From Oscillospiraceae bacterium (GTDB taxonomy: Bacteria; Bacillota; Clostridia; Oscillospirales; Oscillospiraceae): a stretch of 42,545 nt of DNA. Of this stretch, positions 6,893 through 15,156 are shown piece after piece (within the stretch, counting starts at the first letter, position 1; every line of letters starts with the position of its first letter). Under the pieces are notes generated by a model, which was not told the DNA's origin, ran no database searches, and saw nothing but the letters and a program-made list of their open reading frames with translations. The translations under genes and the position numbers were made by a program. The DNA lies in NCBI GenBank assembly GCA_902765025.1, contig CACWYC010000013.1, forward strand, positions 1 through 42,545, in the 5' to 3' direction.

Positions 6893-7101
6893 TTATTCCT
6901 TCGCGTTTTTATAAATCTCGCAGGCGATGTCGTCCATCGCTTCGTCGGCCGCTTCCGTGACGTTGTTGTACATCACGGCAACGCAGATTTCTTTCTTGCG
7001 GGAAAAGACCCAGCTGGTCAGAAAGCCCCAGTTTTCTCCGGTATGGCCGGCAACGCTGTCTTTGCGCGCTTCCGATTCCCAAACATCGAGGCAGAGGCCC
7101 C
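6893..7101 (-). pseudogene. C-terminal remnant of a second serine hydrolase
   Basis: A minus-strand frame ends with TAA at 6893 and reads RGLCLDVWESEARKDSVAGH, then TGENWGFLTSWVFSRKKEI, then a helical tail ending EIYKNAKE. The GHTG motif followed by an aromatic-rich strand is the third catalytic box of class C-type serine hydrolases. Everything 5' of it is missing: the homology stops about 6 bp short of the truA stop at 7107, and no start or earlier motifs exist. It therefore marks the breakpoint where accessory DNA was joined to the backbone. The left boundary of homology is approximate. Confidence 0.75.
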
Positions 7102-7106
7102 GGCTC

Positions 7107-7844
7107 TCAATAGTCCACTTTCATCAGGCACAGGCCCTCCGGGGGAGCGGTGGGGCCGGCTTGGGCGCGGTCACGGGCGGCGAGAATGGCCGGGATTTGC
7201 TCCGGCTCCCAATAGCCCCGGCCCACCTCCAGCAGCGTGCCCACCATGATGCGCACCATGTTCTGCAAAAAGCCCTTGCCGTGGAAGGTGAAAAGAAGCC
7301 TGTCCCGGCGCTGCTCAATGTCGATGGTGTCCACGGTGCGGACGGTGGACTTTTTCATCTTGGGGTTGCCGCAGAAGGAGGCGAAGTCGTGCTCGCCCAC
7401 CAGATAGGCGGCGGCCCGGCGCATCCGCGCCACGTCCGGCGCGTAGTCCAGCACGGTGACGTACCGCCGGTCAAACACCGGCTTCACCGGACCTGTGAAG
7501 CAGGTGTAGCGGTAGGTCTTGCCCAGGGCGTTATACCGGGCGTGGAACCGGGGGGACGATTCACGCACCTCCCGGACGGCGATGGCGTCGGGCAGGTAGC
7601 GGTTGCAGTAGTCCCGGATTTCATCCTCGGCAAGGTCGGTATCCAGCACGGCGCTGGCCACCATGGCCCGGGCGTGGACGCCGGCGTCGGTGCGGCCGGC
7701 GCCGTAGACCTCCACGCTTTTGCCCGTCAGCTCCGACAGCACCGCCTCCACCTTGCCCTGGATGGTGTCCCGGCCCGGCTGGCGCTCCCAGCCGTAAAAG
7801 CGGGTGCCGTCGTAGGCCAGGGTCAGCTTATAATTCTTCTCCAT
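7107..7844 (-). CDS. truA: tRNA pseudouridine(38-40) synthase TruA
   Basis: A 245-residue cytoplasmic enzyme converting uridines 38-40 of the tRNA anticodon stem-loop to pseudouridine. It shows the family start LAYDGTRFYGWERQ, the catalytic Asp D53 in GRTDAGVHA, and the C-terminal FLQNMVRIMVGTLLEVG. Length is normal. Start ATG 7844 lies one base after the stop of the upstream GNAT-like gene, so the two are probably cotranscribed and coupled. It is the first backbone gene to the right of the low-GC accessory region; the stop codon is followed within a few bases by foreign sequence, so any native terminator has been lost. Confidence 0.97.
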   Translation of the reverse strand: MEKNYKLTLAYDGTRFYGWERQPGRDTIQGKVEAVLSELTGKSVEVYGAGRTDAGVHARAMVASAVLDTDLAEDEIRDYCNRYLPDAIAVREVRESSPRFHARYNALGKTYRYTCFTGPVKPVFDRRYVTVLDYAPDVARMRRAAAYLVGEHDFASFCGNPKMKKSTVRTVDTIDIEQRRDRLLFTFHGKGFLQNMVRIMVGTLLEVGRGYWEPEQIPAILAARDRAQAGPTAPPEGLCLMKVDY

Positions 7845-7845
7845 A

Positions 7846-8976
7846 TCAGCTATCCAACCTCTTGATGAAGCAGCGGCGGCGCTTGTGCTGCTCGATGGGG
7901 AAATTCTCCCACTGGGACTGCACCTTGTCGTTGGTCTCCAGCATGGGGCCGGTCTCCGCCAGGGTCAGGCCCATGGAGATGCTGCCCTGGAGGAGCTGAT
8001 TGATGACCACGCCGTTGACGCCCCGGGCCTGGTAGTCGGGCCGGACGGCGATGAGCAGCAGGTCGGCGGTGTCGTTCTTGCGGAAGGCGTGGAGCAGGTC
8101 AATCCAGCCCAGGGGGAAGATTTTGCCGTCATGCTTTTTCAGGGCCTTGGCGATGCTGGGGGCCGCCAGGCCGAAGGCCACCAATTCCTCCTGCTCGTTG
8201 AGCACGAAGCAGGTCAGCTTGGGGTTGATCAGCGGGGCGAACTTGCCGGCGTAGCGCCGCACCTGCTCGTCCGACAGCTCCACCGTGCCGTACAGCGGGG
8301 CGTAGCACACGTTCAAAAGGTCAAAGACCTTGTTCAGAATTTTGGGGTAATCCCGGCGGGAACGGGCGGTGAACAGATGGAGATGGTAATGCCGCAGCAC
8401 GAAGTTGCTGATTTTGGCCCACCGCTCCGGGATGGGGCCGCTCTGGGGGATGTGGATGAGGTTCTCCACCCAGTCCACGTCCTTTTCGTAGCCCAGACGG
8501 GTGAGGTGGTCCAGATAATAGGGGTGGTTATAGTAGGTGAACCAGCAGCTCACCCGGTCGAAGCCCTCCACCAGCAGGCCCTCCCGGTCCAGGTCGGTGA
8601 AGCCCAAGGGGCCGTGTACCTCGTCGCAGCCCAGCTCCCGGGCCCAGCTCTCCACCGCGCCGAAGAGGGCGGCGGACACCTCGGCATCGTCAATGAAGTC
8701 CACCTGGGTGAACCGCAGGCGGCGGGTGTGCCACTTCTCGTTGGCCTTGCGGCTCAAAATGGCGCCGATGCGGCCCACGGTTTCGCCGTGGCGCTGGGCC
8801 AGCCAGCACCGGGCCTGGCAGTAGGCAAAGGCGGGGTTCTTCTTCTCGTCCCAGTCCTCCCTATCATCCTCATAGGTGCCGGGGATATACTGGGGCACGT
8901 CGCGGTACATCTTTGTGGGAAAGGTGACGAATTCCCGGCGCTGGGCCGGGGTTTTTACCTCGATAATTGCAACCAT
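7846..8976 (-). CDS. GNAT-like N-acetyltransferase family protein
   Basis: A 376-residue protein. The N-terminal half (MVAIIEVKTPAQRREFVTFP..., YIPGTYEDDREDWDEKKNPAF) and the C-terminal RPDYQARGVNGVVINQLL, close to the acetyl-CoA-binding R-x-x-G-x-G/A motif, fit a double GNAT-like family common in Clostridia and Bacteroidetes and usually annotated only as acetyltransferase or hypothetical. Substrate unknown. Start chosen at ATG 8976 because AGAGGACC precedes it; the ORF extends to 9021 without a ribosome site. A sigma-A promoter is visible at 9010-9038. It ends one base before truA. Confidence 0.75.
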   Translation of the reverse strand: MVAIIEVKTPAQRREFVTFPTKMYRDVPQYIPGTYEDDREDWDEKKNPAFAYCQARCWLAQRHGETVGRIGAILSRKANEKWHTRRLRFTQVDFIDDAEVSAALFGAVESWARELGCDEVHGPLGFTDLDREGLLVEGFDRVSCWFTYYNHPYYLDHLTRLGYEKDVDWVENLIHIPQSGPIPERWAKISNFVLRHYHLHLFTARSRRDYPKILNKVFDLLNVCYAPLYGTVELSDEQVRRYAGKFAPLINPKLTCFVLNEQEELVAFGLAAPSIAKALKKHDGKIFPLGWIDLLHAFRKNDTADLLLIAVRPDYQARGVNGVVINQLLQGSISMGLTLAETGPMLETNDKVQSQWENFPIEQHKRRRCFIKRLDS

Positions 8977-9009
8977 AACGGGTCCTCTCTTTCTCAAAAA
9001 CACGAAAAC

Positions 9010-9038
9010 AGTGTAGCCCATGGCGGCAGAAAATGCAA
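9010..9038 (-). promoter_or_regulatory. Promoter for the GNAT-like gene and truA
   Basis: Minus-strand TTGCAT (9033-9038) and TACACT (9010-9015) with a 17-bp spacer. Confidence 0.6.
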
Positions 9039-9048
9039 GGGGGAAGGA

Positions 9049-9077
9049 TTGCGCCGCCGCGAATTATATGGTATACT
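9049..9077 (+). promoter_or_regulatory. Promoter for the PPTase-like gene and glucokinase
   Basis: TTGCGC (9049-9054), 17-bp spacer, TATACT (9072-9077), about 37 bp before the start codon. It is arranged back to back with the minus-strand promoter at 9010-9038, so the two transcription units diverge. Confidence 0.6.
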
Positions 9078-9113
9078 GCGGTATTAGGAATTTTTCTCCA
9101 AGGAGGACACAGC

Positions 9114-9662
9114 ATGGAGCTCTTTTGGTATGATATCCGCACCATGTCCCAGGCGGAGTACGACAGCGCCGTGGCGGGCATGACAGACGAGCGGCGGCAG
9201 CAGCTCTCCGACGCCGCCACCGACGACGACCGCCGCCGCATGGCGGGGTGCGAGCTGCTGGCCCGGCAGCACATGGGCGGGGCCGCCCCGGCATTTGACG
9301 CCCTGGGCCGCATTACCACCAGCCAGGAGGGGCGCTATATCAGCACCGCCGCCAGCGGCGCCTGGGCGGTGTGCGCCGTGGGCGACCGGCCCATGGAGAC
9401 GGTGGTGGAGGTCATCCGGGGGGCCCAGGAGAAGTTCATCGCCCGATCGCTCACCGAGGCGGAGGCGCACTACGTCCGCTACGGCGACGACGGCTGCTTT
9501 GCCCGGTTCTGGGAGTGCTGGACGGCCAAGGAGGCCCTGTTCAAGCTGACGGGCAAGGGGCCGCTGCTCTCCCTCAGCGCCTTTGCCCTGCCCTCGGACG
9601 TGGCGCTCAATCACGTAAAAAACCACGGCTGCGCCGTGGTGACGGCCATGCGCCTTGGATAA
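9114..9662 (+). CDS. 4'-phosphopantetheinyl transferase superfamily protein (divergent)
   Basis: A 182-residue protein with the C-terminal signature of Sfp/AcpS-type transferases, FWECWTAKEALFKLTGKG (matching W-x-x-KE-x-x-x-K), which binds Mg and CoA. Such enzymes move phosphopantetheine from CoA to carrier proteins. The first signature, normally G-V/I-D-x-E after an R-P, reads RPMETVVEVI: the Glu can be aligned but the metal-binding Asp is replaced by Val, so activity is uncertain. Start ATG 9114 follows AAGGAGGACACAGC. The glucokinase gene begins 12 bp downstream, so they form an operon. No carrier-protein or synthetase gene is nearby to indicate a target. Confidence 0.75.
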   Translation: MELFWYDIRTMSQAEYDSAVAGMTDERRQQLSDAATDDDRRRMAGCELLARQHMGGAAPAFDALGRITTSQEGRYISTAASGAWAVCAVGDRPMETVVEVIRGAQEKFIARSLTEAEAHYVRYGDDGCFARFWECWTAKEALFKLTGKGPLLSLSAFALPSDVALNHVKNHGCAVVTAMRLG

Positions 9663-9674
9663 GGAGGACGGAAA

Positions 9675-10601
9675 ATGTATCGTATCGGTATCGACCTGGG
9701 CGGCACCAACATCGCCGCCGGCATCATTGACGACAACTATCAGCTGATCTCCCAGACCAGCCTGCCCACCGGGGCTTTCCGGCCCTGGCAGGAGATGGTG
9801 GCGGATTTGGGCAACGCCGTGGACATGGCCCTGCAACAAGCGGGGCTGACGGCGGCGGAGTGCGCCTCCATCGGCATCGGCTCCCCCGGCACCTGTGACT
9901 CGGAGCGGGGCGTGGTGGCCCGGGCCTACAACCTGGGGTGGTTTGAGGTGCCGGTGTGCGAAACGCTCCACGAGCGGTTCGGCATCCCGGTGCGCCTGAG
10001 CAACGACGCCAACTGCGCCGCCCTGGCGGAGGTGGTGGCAGGCGCCGCCAAGGGGCGGAAGAACGTGGTATTGATCACGCTGGGTACCGGCGTGGGCGGC
10101 GGCATCATCATCGACGGCAAAATCTACGCCGGGATGCGCTCCGCCGGGGCGGAGCTGGGCCACACCGTGCTGGTGATGGACGGCGAGCCCTGCTCCTGCG
10201 GCCGCAACGGCTGCTGGGAGGCCTACGCCTCCATGACGGCTCTCATCCGCCAGGCCACCCGGGCGGCGGAGGAGCACCCCGACTCCCTGCTGGCACGACA
10301 GGAAAAGCTGGACGGCGTGTCCATCTTCCGGTGCATTGACGCAGGGGACGAGACGGCCAAGGCCGTGGTGGACCGCTGGTGCGAATACGTGGCGGCGGGG
10401 CTCACCGACCTGGTGAACGCCCTGGCCCCGGAGGTGATTCTCCTGGGCGGCGGCGTGTGCCGCCAGGGGGAGCGGATTCTAGCTCCCATGCGGGAATACG
10501 TGGCCGACCACTGCTTCGGCCAGCGCCAGGGCGCCATCCCGGTGATTGCCGCGGCGGCCCTGGGCAACGAGGCGGGCATCATCGGCGCGGCGGCGCTGTA
10601 A
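9675..10601 (+). CDS. glk: ROK-family glucokinase
   Basis: A 308-residue sugar kinase producing glucose-6-phosphate from glucose and ATP. Features: N-terminal phosphate-binding GIDLGGTNIAAGIID, catalytic region RLSNDANCAALAE, the glycine-rich LGTGVGGGIIIDG, and the ROK zinc signature CSCGRNGCWEAYAS. Length and layout are those of the Firmicute GlcK group. Specificity for glucose over N-acetylmannosamine or other hexoses is inferred from overall similarity and not certain. Start ATG 9675 behind AAGGAGGACGG. A strong bidirectional terminator-like hairpin follows at 10661. Confidence 0.88.
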   Translation: MYRIGIDLGGTNIAAGIIDDNYQLISQTSLPTGAFRPWQEMVADLGNAVDMALQQAGLTAAECASIGIGSPGTCDSERGVVARAYNLGWFEVPVCETLHERFGIPVRLSNDANCAALAEVVAGAAKGRKNVVLITLGTGVGGGIIIDGKIYAGMRSAGAELGHTVLVMDGEPCSCGRNGCWEAYASMTALIRQATRAAEEHPDSLLARQEKLDGVSIFRCIDAGDETAKAVVDRWCEYVAAGLTDLVNALAPEVILLGGGVCRQGERILAPMREYVADHCFGQRQGAIPVIAAAALGNEAGIIGAAAL

Positions 10602-10660
10602 AACCGGCTGAAAATGGCTGCGCTGTGAAGTTGCCAACGCGGCTATTGGTTTTATAAAAA

Positions 10661-10703
10661 GATTGGGAACTACCGGGCCAAGCCGGGAGTTCCCAATCCT
10701 TTT
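10661..10703 (+). terminator. Terminator downstream of glk
   Basis: GATTGGGAACT (10661-10671) and AGTTCCCAATC (10688-10698) form a perfect 11-bp stem followed by CTTTTATT and preceded by AAAAA, so it could act in both directions. Confidence 0.85.
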
Positions 10704-10807
10704 ATTATCGTGCGGTGCGTCCGGGCCGCGGGGGGCGTCGGCCCCTACGGTGGGGGTCGTTGCCATTTGCCGTCCACCCTGCGCTGTCAGTGGCTGTTAC
10801 CGCGCAC

Positions 10808-10882
10808 GGCGGGACACATAGGTCCCGCCCTACGAACAGGGCGGGGATTCCTCCGTAGGGACGCTTCATGAAGCGCCCCTAC
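10808..10882. repeat. GC-rich palindromic intergenic repeats
   Basis: The ~200-bp gap between glk's terminator and the DUF3783 gene has no gene. It contains GGCGGGAC/GTCCCGCC (10808-10829) and a 28-bp palindrome centred on GCTTCATGAAGC (10855-10882, arms starting GTAGGG). Such units resemble REP-type interspersed repeats; copies elsewhere in the genome cannot be checked here. Confidence 0.6.
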
Positions 10883-10904
10883 CAGCCGGCACGCCCCGGG
10901 CGCA

Positions 10905-11300
10905 TCATTCCGCCGCGGTTTCGCTTTGCTTGTGGGCGCTTTCGCCCTTTTCCATGGCCTCCCGCTCGCGGCACAGCTCGGCGTGGAGCTGCTGCATCGT
11001 CCAAGCGGCGTTGGTGGGGGTCATCACCGCTTTCAGGGCGATGGCCACATGGCGGCGGCGCAGCTCGGCAAGCAGCAGATTCATGGCCCCGGCCCCCACG
11101 CCGCACAGCACCAGCAGCTCTTCCGTAAAGGGGGCGTCCACCGCTCCCTCCGCCGTGTCGCCATTGACCAGCGCCTCCACCGTCAGGCCCTGGCGCTCCG
11201 GGGGCACGGCGGTCAATTTCAGCCCCAGGCGCACCGACAGCAGGCGCAGCACGCCCATTTTCTCCGCCGGAATATTACACAGCAGCAGCGTCGGTTTCAC
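10905..11300 (-). CDS. DUF3783 domain-containing protein
   Basis: A 131-residue protein starting MKPTLLLCNIPAEKMGVLRL. The conserved region VAIALKAVMTPTNAAWTMQQL, with T-x-x-N followed by a Trp and a helix, matches DUF3783, a small cytoplasmic family of unknown function. The LLVLCGVGAGAMNLLLAELR segment before it predicts a Rossmann-like alpha/beta unit. The C-terminal ~20 residues are charged and disordered. It stands alone on the minus strand between plus-strand units. The start codon is ATG 11300; no strong ribosome site is visible. Confidence 0.7.
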   Translation of the reverse strand: MKPTLLLCNIPAEKMGVLRLLSVRLGLKLTAVPPERQGLTVEALVNGDTAEGAVDAPFTEELLVLCGVGAGAMNLLLAELRRRHVAIALKAVMTPTNAAWTMQQLHAELCREREAMEKGESAHKQSETAAE

Positions 11301-11382
11301 GATACGTCACGCCCCTTTCGGCGCCATCATACCACCGAGGCGGGGGCGGACGCAAGTTTTTCTTCCCTTTCGGCGGCTTTTT

Positions 11383-11391
11383 TGCTATAAT
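11383..11391 (+). promoter_or_regulatory. Extended -10 promoter for the lipoprotein/two-component operon
   Basis: TGCTATAAT is a perfect extended -10 element, 45 bp before the lipoprotein start. No good -35 hexamer lies 17 bp upstream, as is common for extended -10 promoters. Confidence 0.5.
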
Positions 11392-11435
11392 AAATTGATT
11401 TATTATGGCAACCTATGGAAAAAGGAGATTTCCCC

Positions 11436-12326
11436 ATGAAACGATGGATGATACTGCTGCTGTGTCTGCTGCTGGTGACGGCGGCGGGCTGCGGCAAAGA
11501 GACCGAGGAAACCGCGGAGACCGCCGCGCCGGTGCTGTCACAGGAGCTGACGGCGCTGACCTACCAAAACGGCACCAACGCCCTGCGGCTGCGGCTGCAA
11601 GAGGGCCAGTGGCAGTGGGCCGACGACCCCACCTTCCCCCTGGACCAGGAAAAGGCCGGGGCCATTGTGGAGCAGCTGGCCGCCCTGGCGGAGCTGGCCC
11701 CTGTGGAGGTGAGCCAGGAGCTGTCCGCCTATGGTCTGGACAAGGACACCCACTCCCTGACGCTGGAATACGGCGGCGAGGCCAAGACCATTTACTTCGG
11801 CGTGAAGGGCGAGGGGGACAACCGCTACGCCCTGGCGGGCGAGGAGGTGTTCCTGGTGCCGGAGGCGCTGGTGACTGCCCTGGGCGTGAACATCTATGAC
11901 ATGGCGGTGCTGCCCGCCCTGCCCACGGTGACGGCGGAGAACGTGATGTCCGTCACCCTCATCTGGGGCGAGGGCAACCGGGTGCATTACATCTGGGACG
12001 GCCAGCAGTGGAACACCGGCAGCCAGACCGGCGCCGCCGATTTAAGCGCCGTGATGGACGTGATGGGCCGGTGGGCGCTGGCTGGGTGCGTGGACTACCG
12101 CCCCTCGGAGGGCGCCGCCGCCATCTGCGGCCTGGAAAACCCGGAGCTGACGCTGCTGGTGCGGTATAAAAACACGGTGAACACCACGGTGGACTACACG
12201 GTGACGGTGGGCAGCCCCACGCTGGACGGCGAGGGCCACTACGTCACCGCCGGGGAGGACACGTCCATCTACGCCATGGACAATGATTTGATTCAGCCGC
12301 TGCTGGACGCCATTCCGGCGGCGTAA
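11436..12326 (+). CDS. DUF4340 domain-containing lipoprotein
   Basis: A 296-residue exported lipoprotein. The signal peptide MKRWMILLLCLLLVTAAGCG ends in a lipobox (V-T-A-A-G-C), so Cys19 would be acylated and the protein anchored outside the membrane. The body is a repeated beta-rich pattern (LTYQNGTNALRLRLQEGQWQ..., TIYFGVKGEGDNRYALAGEE) typical of DUF4340, which is often found with ABC-2/gliding-type transport genes. Here it sits 10 bp before a response regulator and histidine kinase, so it may be the sensed or sensing partner; that is inference. Start ATG 11436 follows AAAGGAGA; an upstream in-frame ATG (11415) would spoil the signal peptide. Confidence 0.82.
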   Translation: MKRWMILLLCLLLVTAAGCGKETEETAETAAPVLSQELTALTYQNGTNALRLRLQEGQWQWADDPTFPLDQEKAGAIVEQLAALAELAPVEVSQELSAYGLDKDTHSLTLEYGGEAKTIYFGVKGEGDNRYALAGEEVFLVPEALVTALGVNIYDMAVLPALPTVTAENVMSVTLIWGEGNRVHYIWDGQQWNTGSQTGAADLSAVMDVMGRWALAGCVDYRPSEGAAAICGLENPELTLLVRYKNTVNTTVDYTVTVGSPTLDGEGHYVTAGEDTSIYAMDNDLIQPLLDAIPAA

Positions 12327-12336
12327 GGAGGCCATT

Positions 12337-13017
12337 ATGCGGCTTTTGATTGTGGAGGACGAGAAGCGTCTGGCGTCTACCCTGCGGGACTTGCTGTACC
12401 GCCAGGGCTACGAGGTGGACATGTGCCACGACGGCCTCACCGGGCTGGACAACGCCCGGTCGGGCATCTACGATTTGATTTTGCTGGACGCCATGATGCC
12501 GGGGATGGACGGCTTTACGCTGCTGCGGGAGCTGCGCCGGGGCGGCGACGCCACGCCGGTGCTGATGCTGACGGCGAGAGGCGAGCTGGAGGACCGGGTG
12601 CAGGGGCTGGACTGCGGGGCGGACTACTATCTCACCAAGCCCTATGAGAGCAGCGAGCTGCTGGCCTGCGTGCGGTCCCTGCTGCGGCGCAAGGAGGGGG
12701 ACACCCGTACCGACGGGACCGTCACCTTCGGGGATTTGAAGCTGGAGAGCGCCACGTTCCAATTAAGCTGCGGCGAAAAGGGCGTGCGGCTCAGCCGCCG
12801 GGAATATGATTTGATGGAACTGTTGATGCGCAACGGCAAGCAGATCGTGCCGAAAGAGCAGATTATATTAAAAGTATGGGGCTACGACTCCGACGCCGAG
12901 GACAACAACGTGGAGGCCTACATCTCCTTCCTGCGGCGGAAGCTGGGCCACATCCACTCCACGGTACGGATCAAAACCCTGCGGATGGTAGGCTACTGCC
13001 TGGAGGCGGAAGCATGA
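12337..13017 (+). CDS. OmpR/PhoB-family response regulator
   Basis: A 226-residue two-component regulator. Receiver domain 1-120 with acidic pocket E7/D8, phosphoacceptor D51 (LLDAMMPGMDG), Thr in LMLTA and K101 (LTKPY). A winged-helix DNA-binding domain covers about 128-225 (LSRREYDLMELLMRNGKQIV..., RTKTLR-like end RIKTLRMVGYCL). Its stop overlaps the kinase start (ATGA), so the pair is translationally coupled. It likely reports to the adjacent kinase; targets are unknown. A strong AAGGAGG precedes the ATG at 12337. Confidence 0.95.
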   Translation: MRLLIVEDEKRLASTLRDLLYRQGYEVDMCHDGLTGLDNARSGIYDLILLDAMMPGMDGFTLLRELRRGGDATPVLMLTARGELEDRVQGLDCGADYYLTKPYESSELLACVRSLLRRKEGDTRTDGTVTFGDLKLESATFQLSCGEKGVRLSRREYDLMELLMRNGKQIVPKEQIILKVWGYDSDAEDNNVEAYISFLRRKLGHIHSTVRIKTLRMVGYCLEAEA

Positions 13018-14219
13018 TCCGGGCGCTGCGGTGGAAGGTGGTGGCCATGTTCATGGCGCTGATCACCGTGGTGCTGTCGGTGGTGCTGACGGGGGTGTAT
13101 TTCTCCTCCCGCCGGGCCGTGGCGGAGGGCGCCGTCCACACCCTGACCCAGGCGTTGGAGGGCGGCGGCCATTTCGGCCCACAGCGGCCCGGCAGCCAGG
13201 GCGGCAACGCCCCCTATTTCGTGGCGGACGTGCGCAGCGACGGCACGGTGGTGGTAAACGGCAGCGACTACTTCGATCTGGACGACGAGGAGGAGCTGCT
13301 GGCAATCATCAACGCCGCCCTGGCCAAAAGCGAGGACGGCGGCGTACTGGCGGAATACAGCCTGCGCTACCAGAAGCGCACCGGCGAGCCGGGGACGCTG
13401 ATTGCCTTTGCCGACAGCAGCCTGGAGACGGAGACCATGCGCTCCATGGCGGTCAACCTGCTGCTGGGAGGCCTGGCGGCGCTGGTCGCGCTGTTCGTGT
13501 GCAGCTACCTGCTCAGCGGCGTCATCACCCGGCCCGTGGCCCGGGCGTGGGAGAGCCAGAAGCGGTTTTTATCCGACGCCAGCCACGAGCTGAAAACGCC
13601 GCTGACGGTGATTCTGTCCTCGGCGGAGCTGTTAAAGGCCAAGGGAAACGACCCGGAGGGGTACGTGGACAACATCGCAGCCGAGGGGGGCAGAATGAAA
13701 GCGCTGGTGGACAGCATGCTGACCCTTTCACGGCTGGAATATCTGCCTACGGCGAAAAAGGAGACGGTGAACCTCACCGAGGCGGCGGAGGAGGCGGCGA
13801 TGCGCTTCCAGCCGGTTGCCTTTGAGGCGGGGCACCAGCTGAACGACGCCATCGCCGAGGGCGTGGCCCTCACCGGCGACCGGGAGAAATTGACCCAGGC
13901 GGTGGGGGTGCTTCTGGACAACGCCATCAAATACGCCGCCCCCGGCACACCCATCGGCCTTACGCTGGAAAAGGCGGGCAATAAAGCCGTTTTGACGGTG
14001 GAAAACCAGGGCGAGGCCATTCCGCCGGAGAAATTGGCCCATCTCTTTGACCGCTTTTACCGGGCGGATGAGTCCCGCACCGGGGCGGAGGGCTTCGGGC
14101 TGGGGCTTTCCATCGCCCAGGCCATCGCCCAGGCCCACCGGGGACAGATTCGCTGCGAGAGCGACGACGATGCCACCCGGTTTATACTCACCTTACCGCT
14201 GAACGGAAAGAGGGAATGA
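13014..14219 (+). CDS. Membrane sensor histidine kinase
   Basis: A 401-residue kinase partner of the preceding regulator. Transmembrane helix 1 is at about 8-30, a ~110-residue extracytoplasmic domain follows (31-142), and helix 2 is at about 145-170. The linker is too short for a typical HAMP domain. The H box FLSDASHELKTPLTVI carries phospho-His H191; the N box LLDNAIKYA and G boxes EGFGLGLSIAQAIAQAH complete the HATPase domain. Start ATG 13014 overlaps the regulator stop by 4 bp; the longer frame to 12876 lies inside the regulator gene. The external domain is acidic with a Gly/Pro/Gln-rich start, ligand unknown. Confidence 0.93.
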   Translation: MIRALRWKVVAMFMALITVVLSVVLTGVYFSSRRAVAEGAVHTLTQALEGGGHFGPQRPGSQGGNAPYFVADVRSDGTVVVNGSDYFDLDDEEELLAIINAALAKSEDGGVLAEYSLRYQKRTGEPGTLIAFADSSLETETMRSMAVNLLLGGLAALVALFVCSYLLSGVITRPVARAWESQKRFLSDASHELKTPLTVILSSAELLKAKGNDPEGYVDNIAAEGGRMKALVDSMLTLSRLEYLPTAKKETVNLTEAAEEAAMRFQPVAFEAGHQLNDAIAEGVALTGDREKLTQAVGVLLDNAIKYAAPGTPIGLTLEKAGNKAVLTVENQGEAIPPEKLAHLFDRFYRADESRTGAEGFGLGLSIAQAIAQAHRGQIRCESDDDATRFILTLPLNGKRE

Positions 14220-14223
14220 CACC

Positions 14224-14991
14224 ATGCTGCAAGAAATCATGGACATCGTCCGGGAGGCGGGGAGCATCGTCCTCTCCGCCCACGACGTGGAAAACGTGAC
14301 CCGCTCCAAGGAGCACAACGCCGCCAACCTGGTGACGGCGTACGACGAGGCGGTGCAGGCCCATCTGCGGCAGAAGCTGCTGGCGCTGATGCCCCAGGCA
14401 GACTTCCTGGGCGAGGAGGGAGAGCACGACGCATTGACGAAAGACTGGCTCTTCATCGTGGACCCCATCGACGGCACCACCAACTTCGTGCGGCACCTGA
14501 ATTACAGCAACATCTCCGTGGCGTTGGCCTACCGGGGGGAGGTGCGCTATGGCATGGTGTACAACCCCTATGCCGACGAGCTGTTCGCCGCCGAGAAGGG
14601 CCGGGGCGCCACGCTGAACGGGCGGCCCATCCACGTCACCGACCACGGCCTGGACAAGGCCATCACCCTGTGCGGCTCCACCATCTACGACCGCCGCTAC
14701 ACCGACCGCAGCTTTGCCATCATGCGGCATCTCTACGACCGCACCATGGACTTCCGCCGGTTCGGCGCGGCGGCGCTGGACGTGTGCCAGGTGGCGGCGG
14801 GCCGGGCGGACGTGTTCTTTGAGTGCCGCCTCTCCCCCTGGGACTATGCCGCCGGCAGCCTGATCCTCGCCGAGGCGGGCGGGATATTGACCCGGCTGGA
14901 CGGCACCGCCGCCGACCCCCGTGAGCCGGGCAGCGTGTGGGCCACCAACGCCGTATGCCACGAGGCATGGCGGGAGCTGCCGGGGGAATGA
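14224..14991 (+). CDS. Inositol monophosphatase family protein
   Basis: A 255-residue Mg-dependent phosphatase of the SuhB/IMPase family, acting on inositol-1-phosphate or related sugar phosphates. It shows the metal-binding set: FLGEEGEHD (Glu), DPIDGTTNFV and the distal WDYAAGSLILAEAGG. Length is normal. Start ATG 14224, 4 bp after the kinase stop, with AGAGGGAA upstream, so it is likely cotranscribed with the two-component system. Substrate in this organism is not determinable; some members act on fructose bisphosphate or NADP. Downstream lies a 140-bp inverted-repeat element. Confidence 0.9.
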   Translation: MLQEIMDIVREAGSIVLSAHDVENVTRSKEHNAANLVTAYDEAVQAHLRQKLLALMPQADFLGEEGEHDALTKDWLFIVDPIDGTTNFVRHLNYSNISVALAYRGEVRYGMVYNPYADELFAAEKGRGATLNGRPIHVTDHGLDKAITLCGSTIYDRRYTDRSFAIMRHLYDRTMDFRRFGAAALDVCQVAAGRADVFFECRLSPWDYAAGSLILAEAGGILTRLDGTAADPREPGSVWATNAVCHEAWRELPGE

Positions 14992-15001
14992 TAATGAATA
15001 C

Positions 15002-15141
15002 GCCTTCCCCTTGGGGGGAAGGTGGCGCGGCCCAACGGGCCGTGACGGATGAGTGGACGTCTACCGGAAACTTCCCGCAAAATCGCCCCCTCATTCCCCC
15101 CAGTGTGCGCACTGGGGGTACCTTCCCCCCAAGGGGAAGGC
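15002..15141. repeat. 140-bp element with 22-bp perfect terminal inverted repeats
   Basis: The left end (15002-15023, GCCTTCCCCTTGGGGGGAAG...) and right end (15120-15141) are exact inverted copies, and each end is itself nearly palindromic. Inside is another hairpin with arms CCCCCAGTG and CACTGGGGG (15097-15118). There is no ORF. The layout is that of a MITE or a compound REP unit. It lies between the IMPase stop and a bidirectional terminator. Confidence 0.8.
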
Positions 15142-15156
15142 TATATCTAAATAAAT

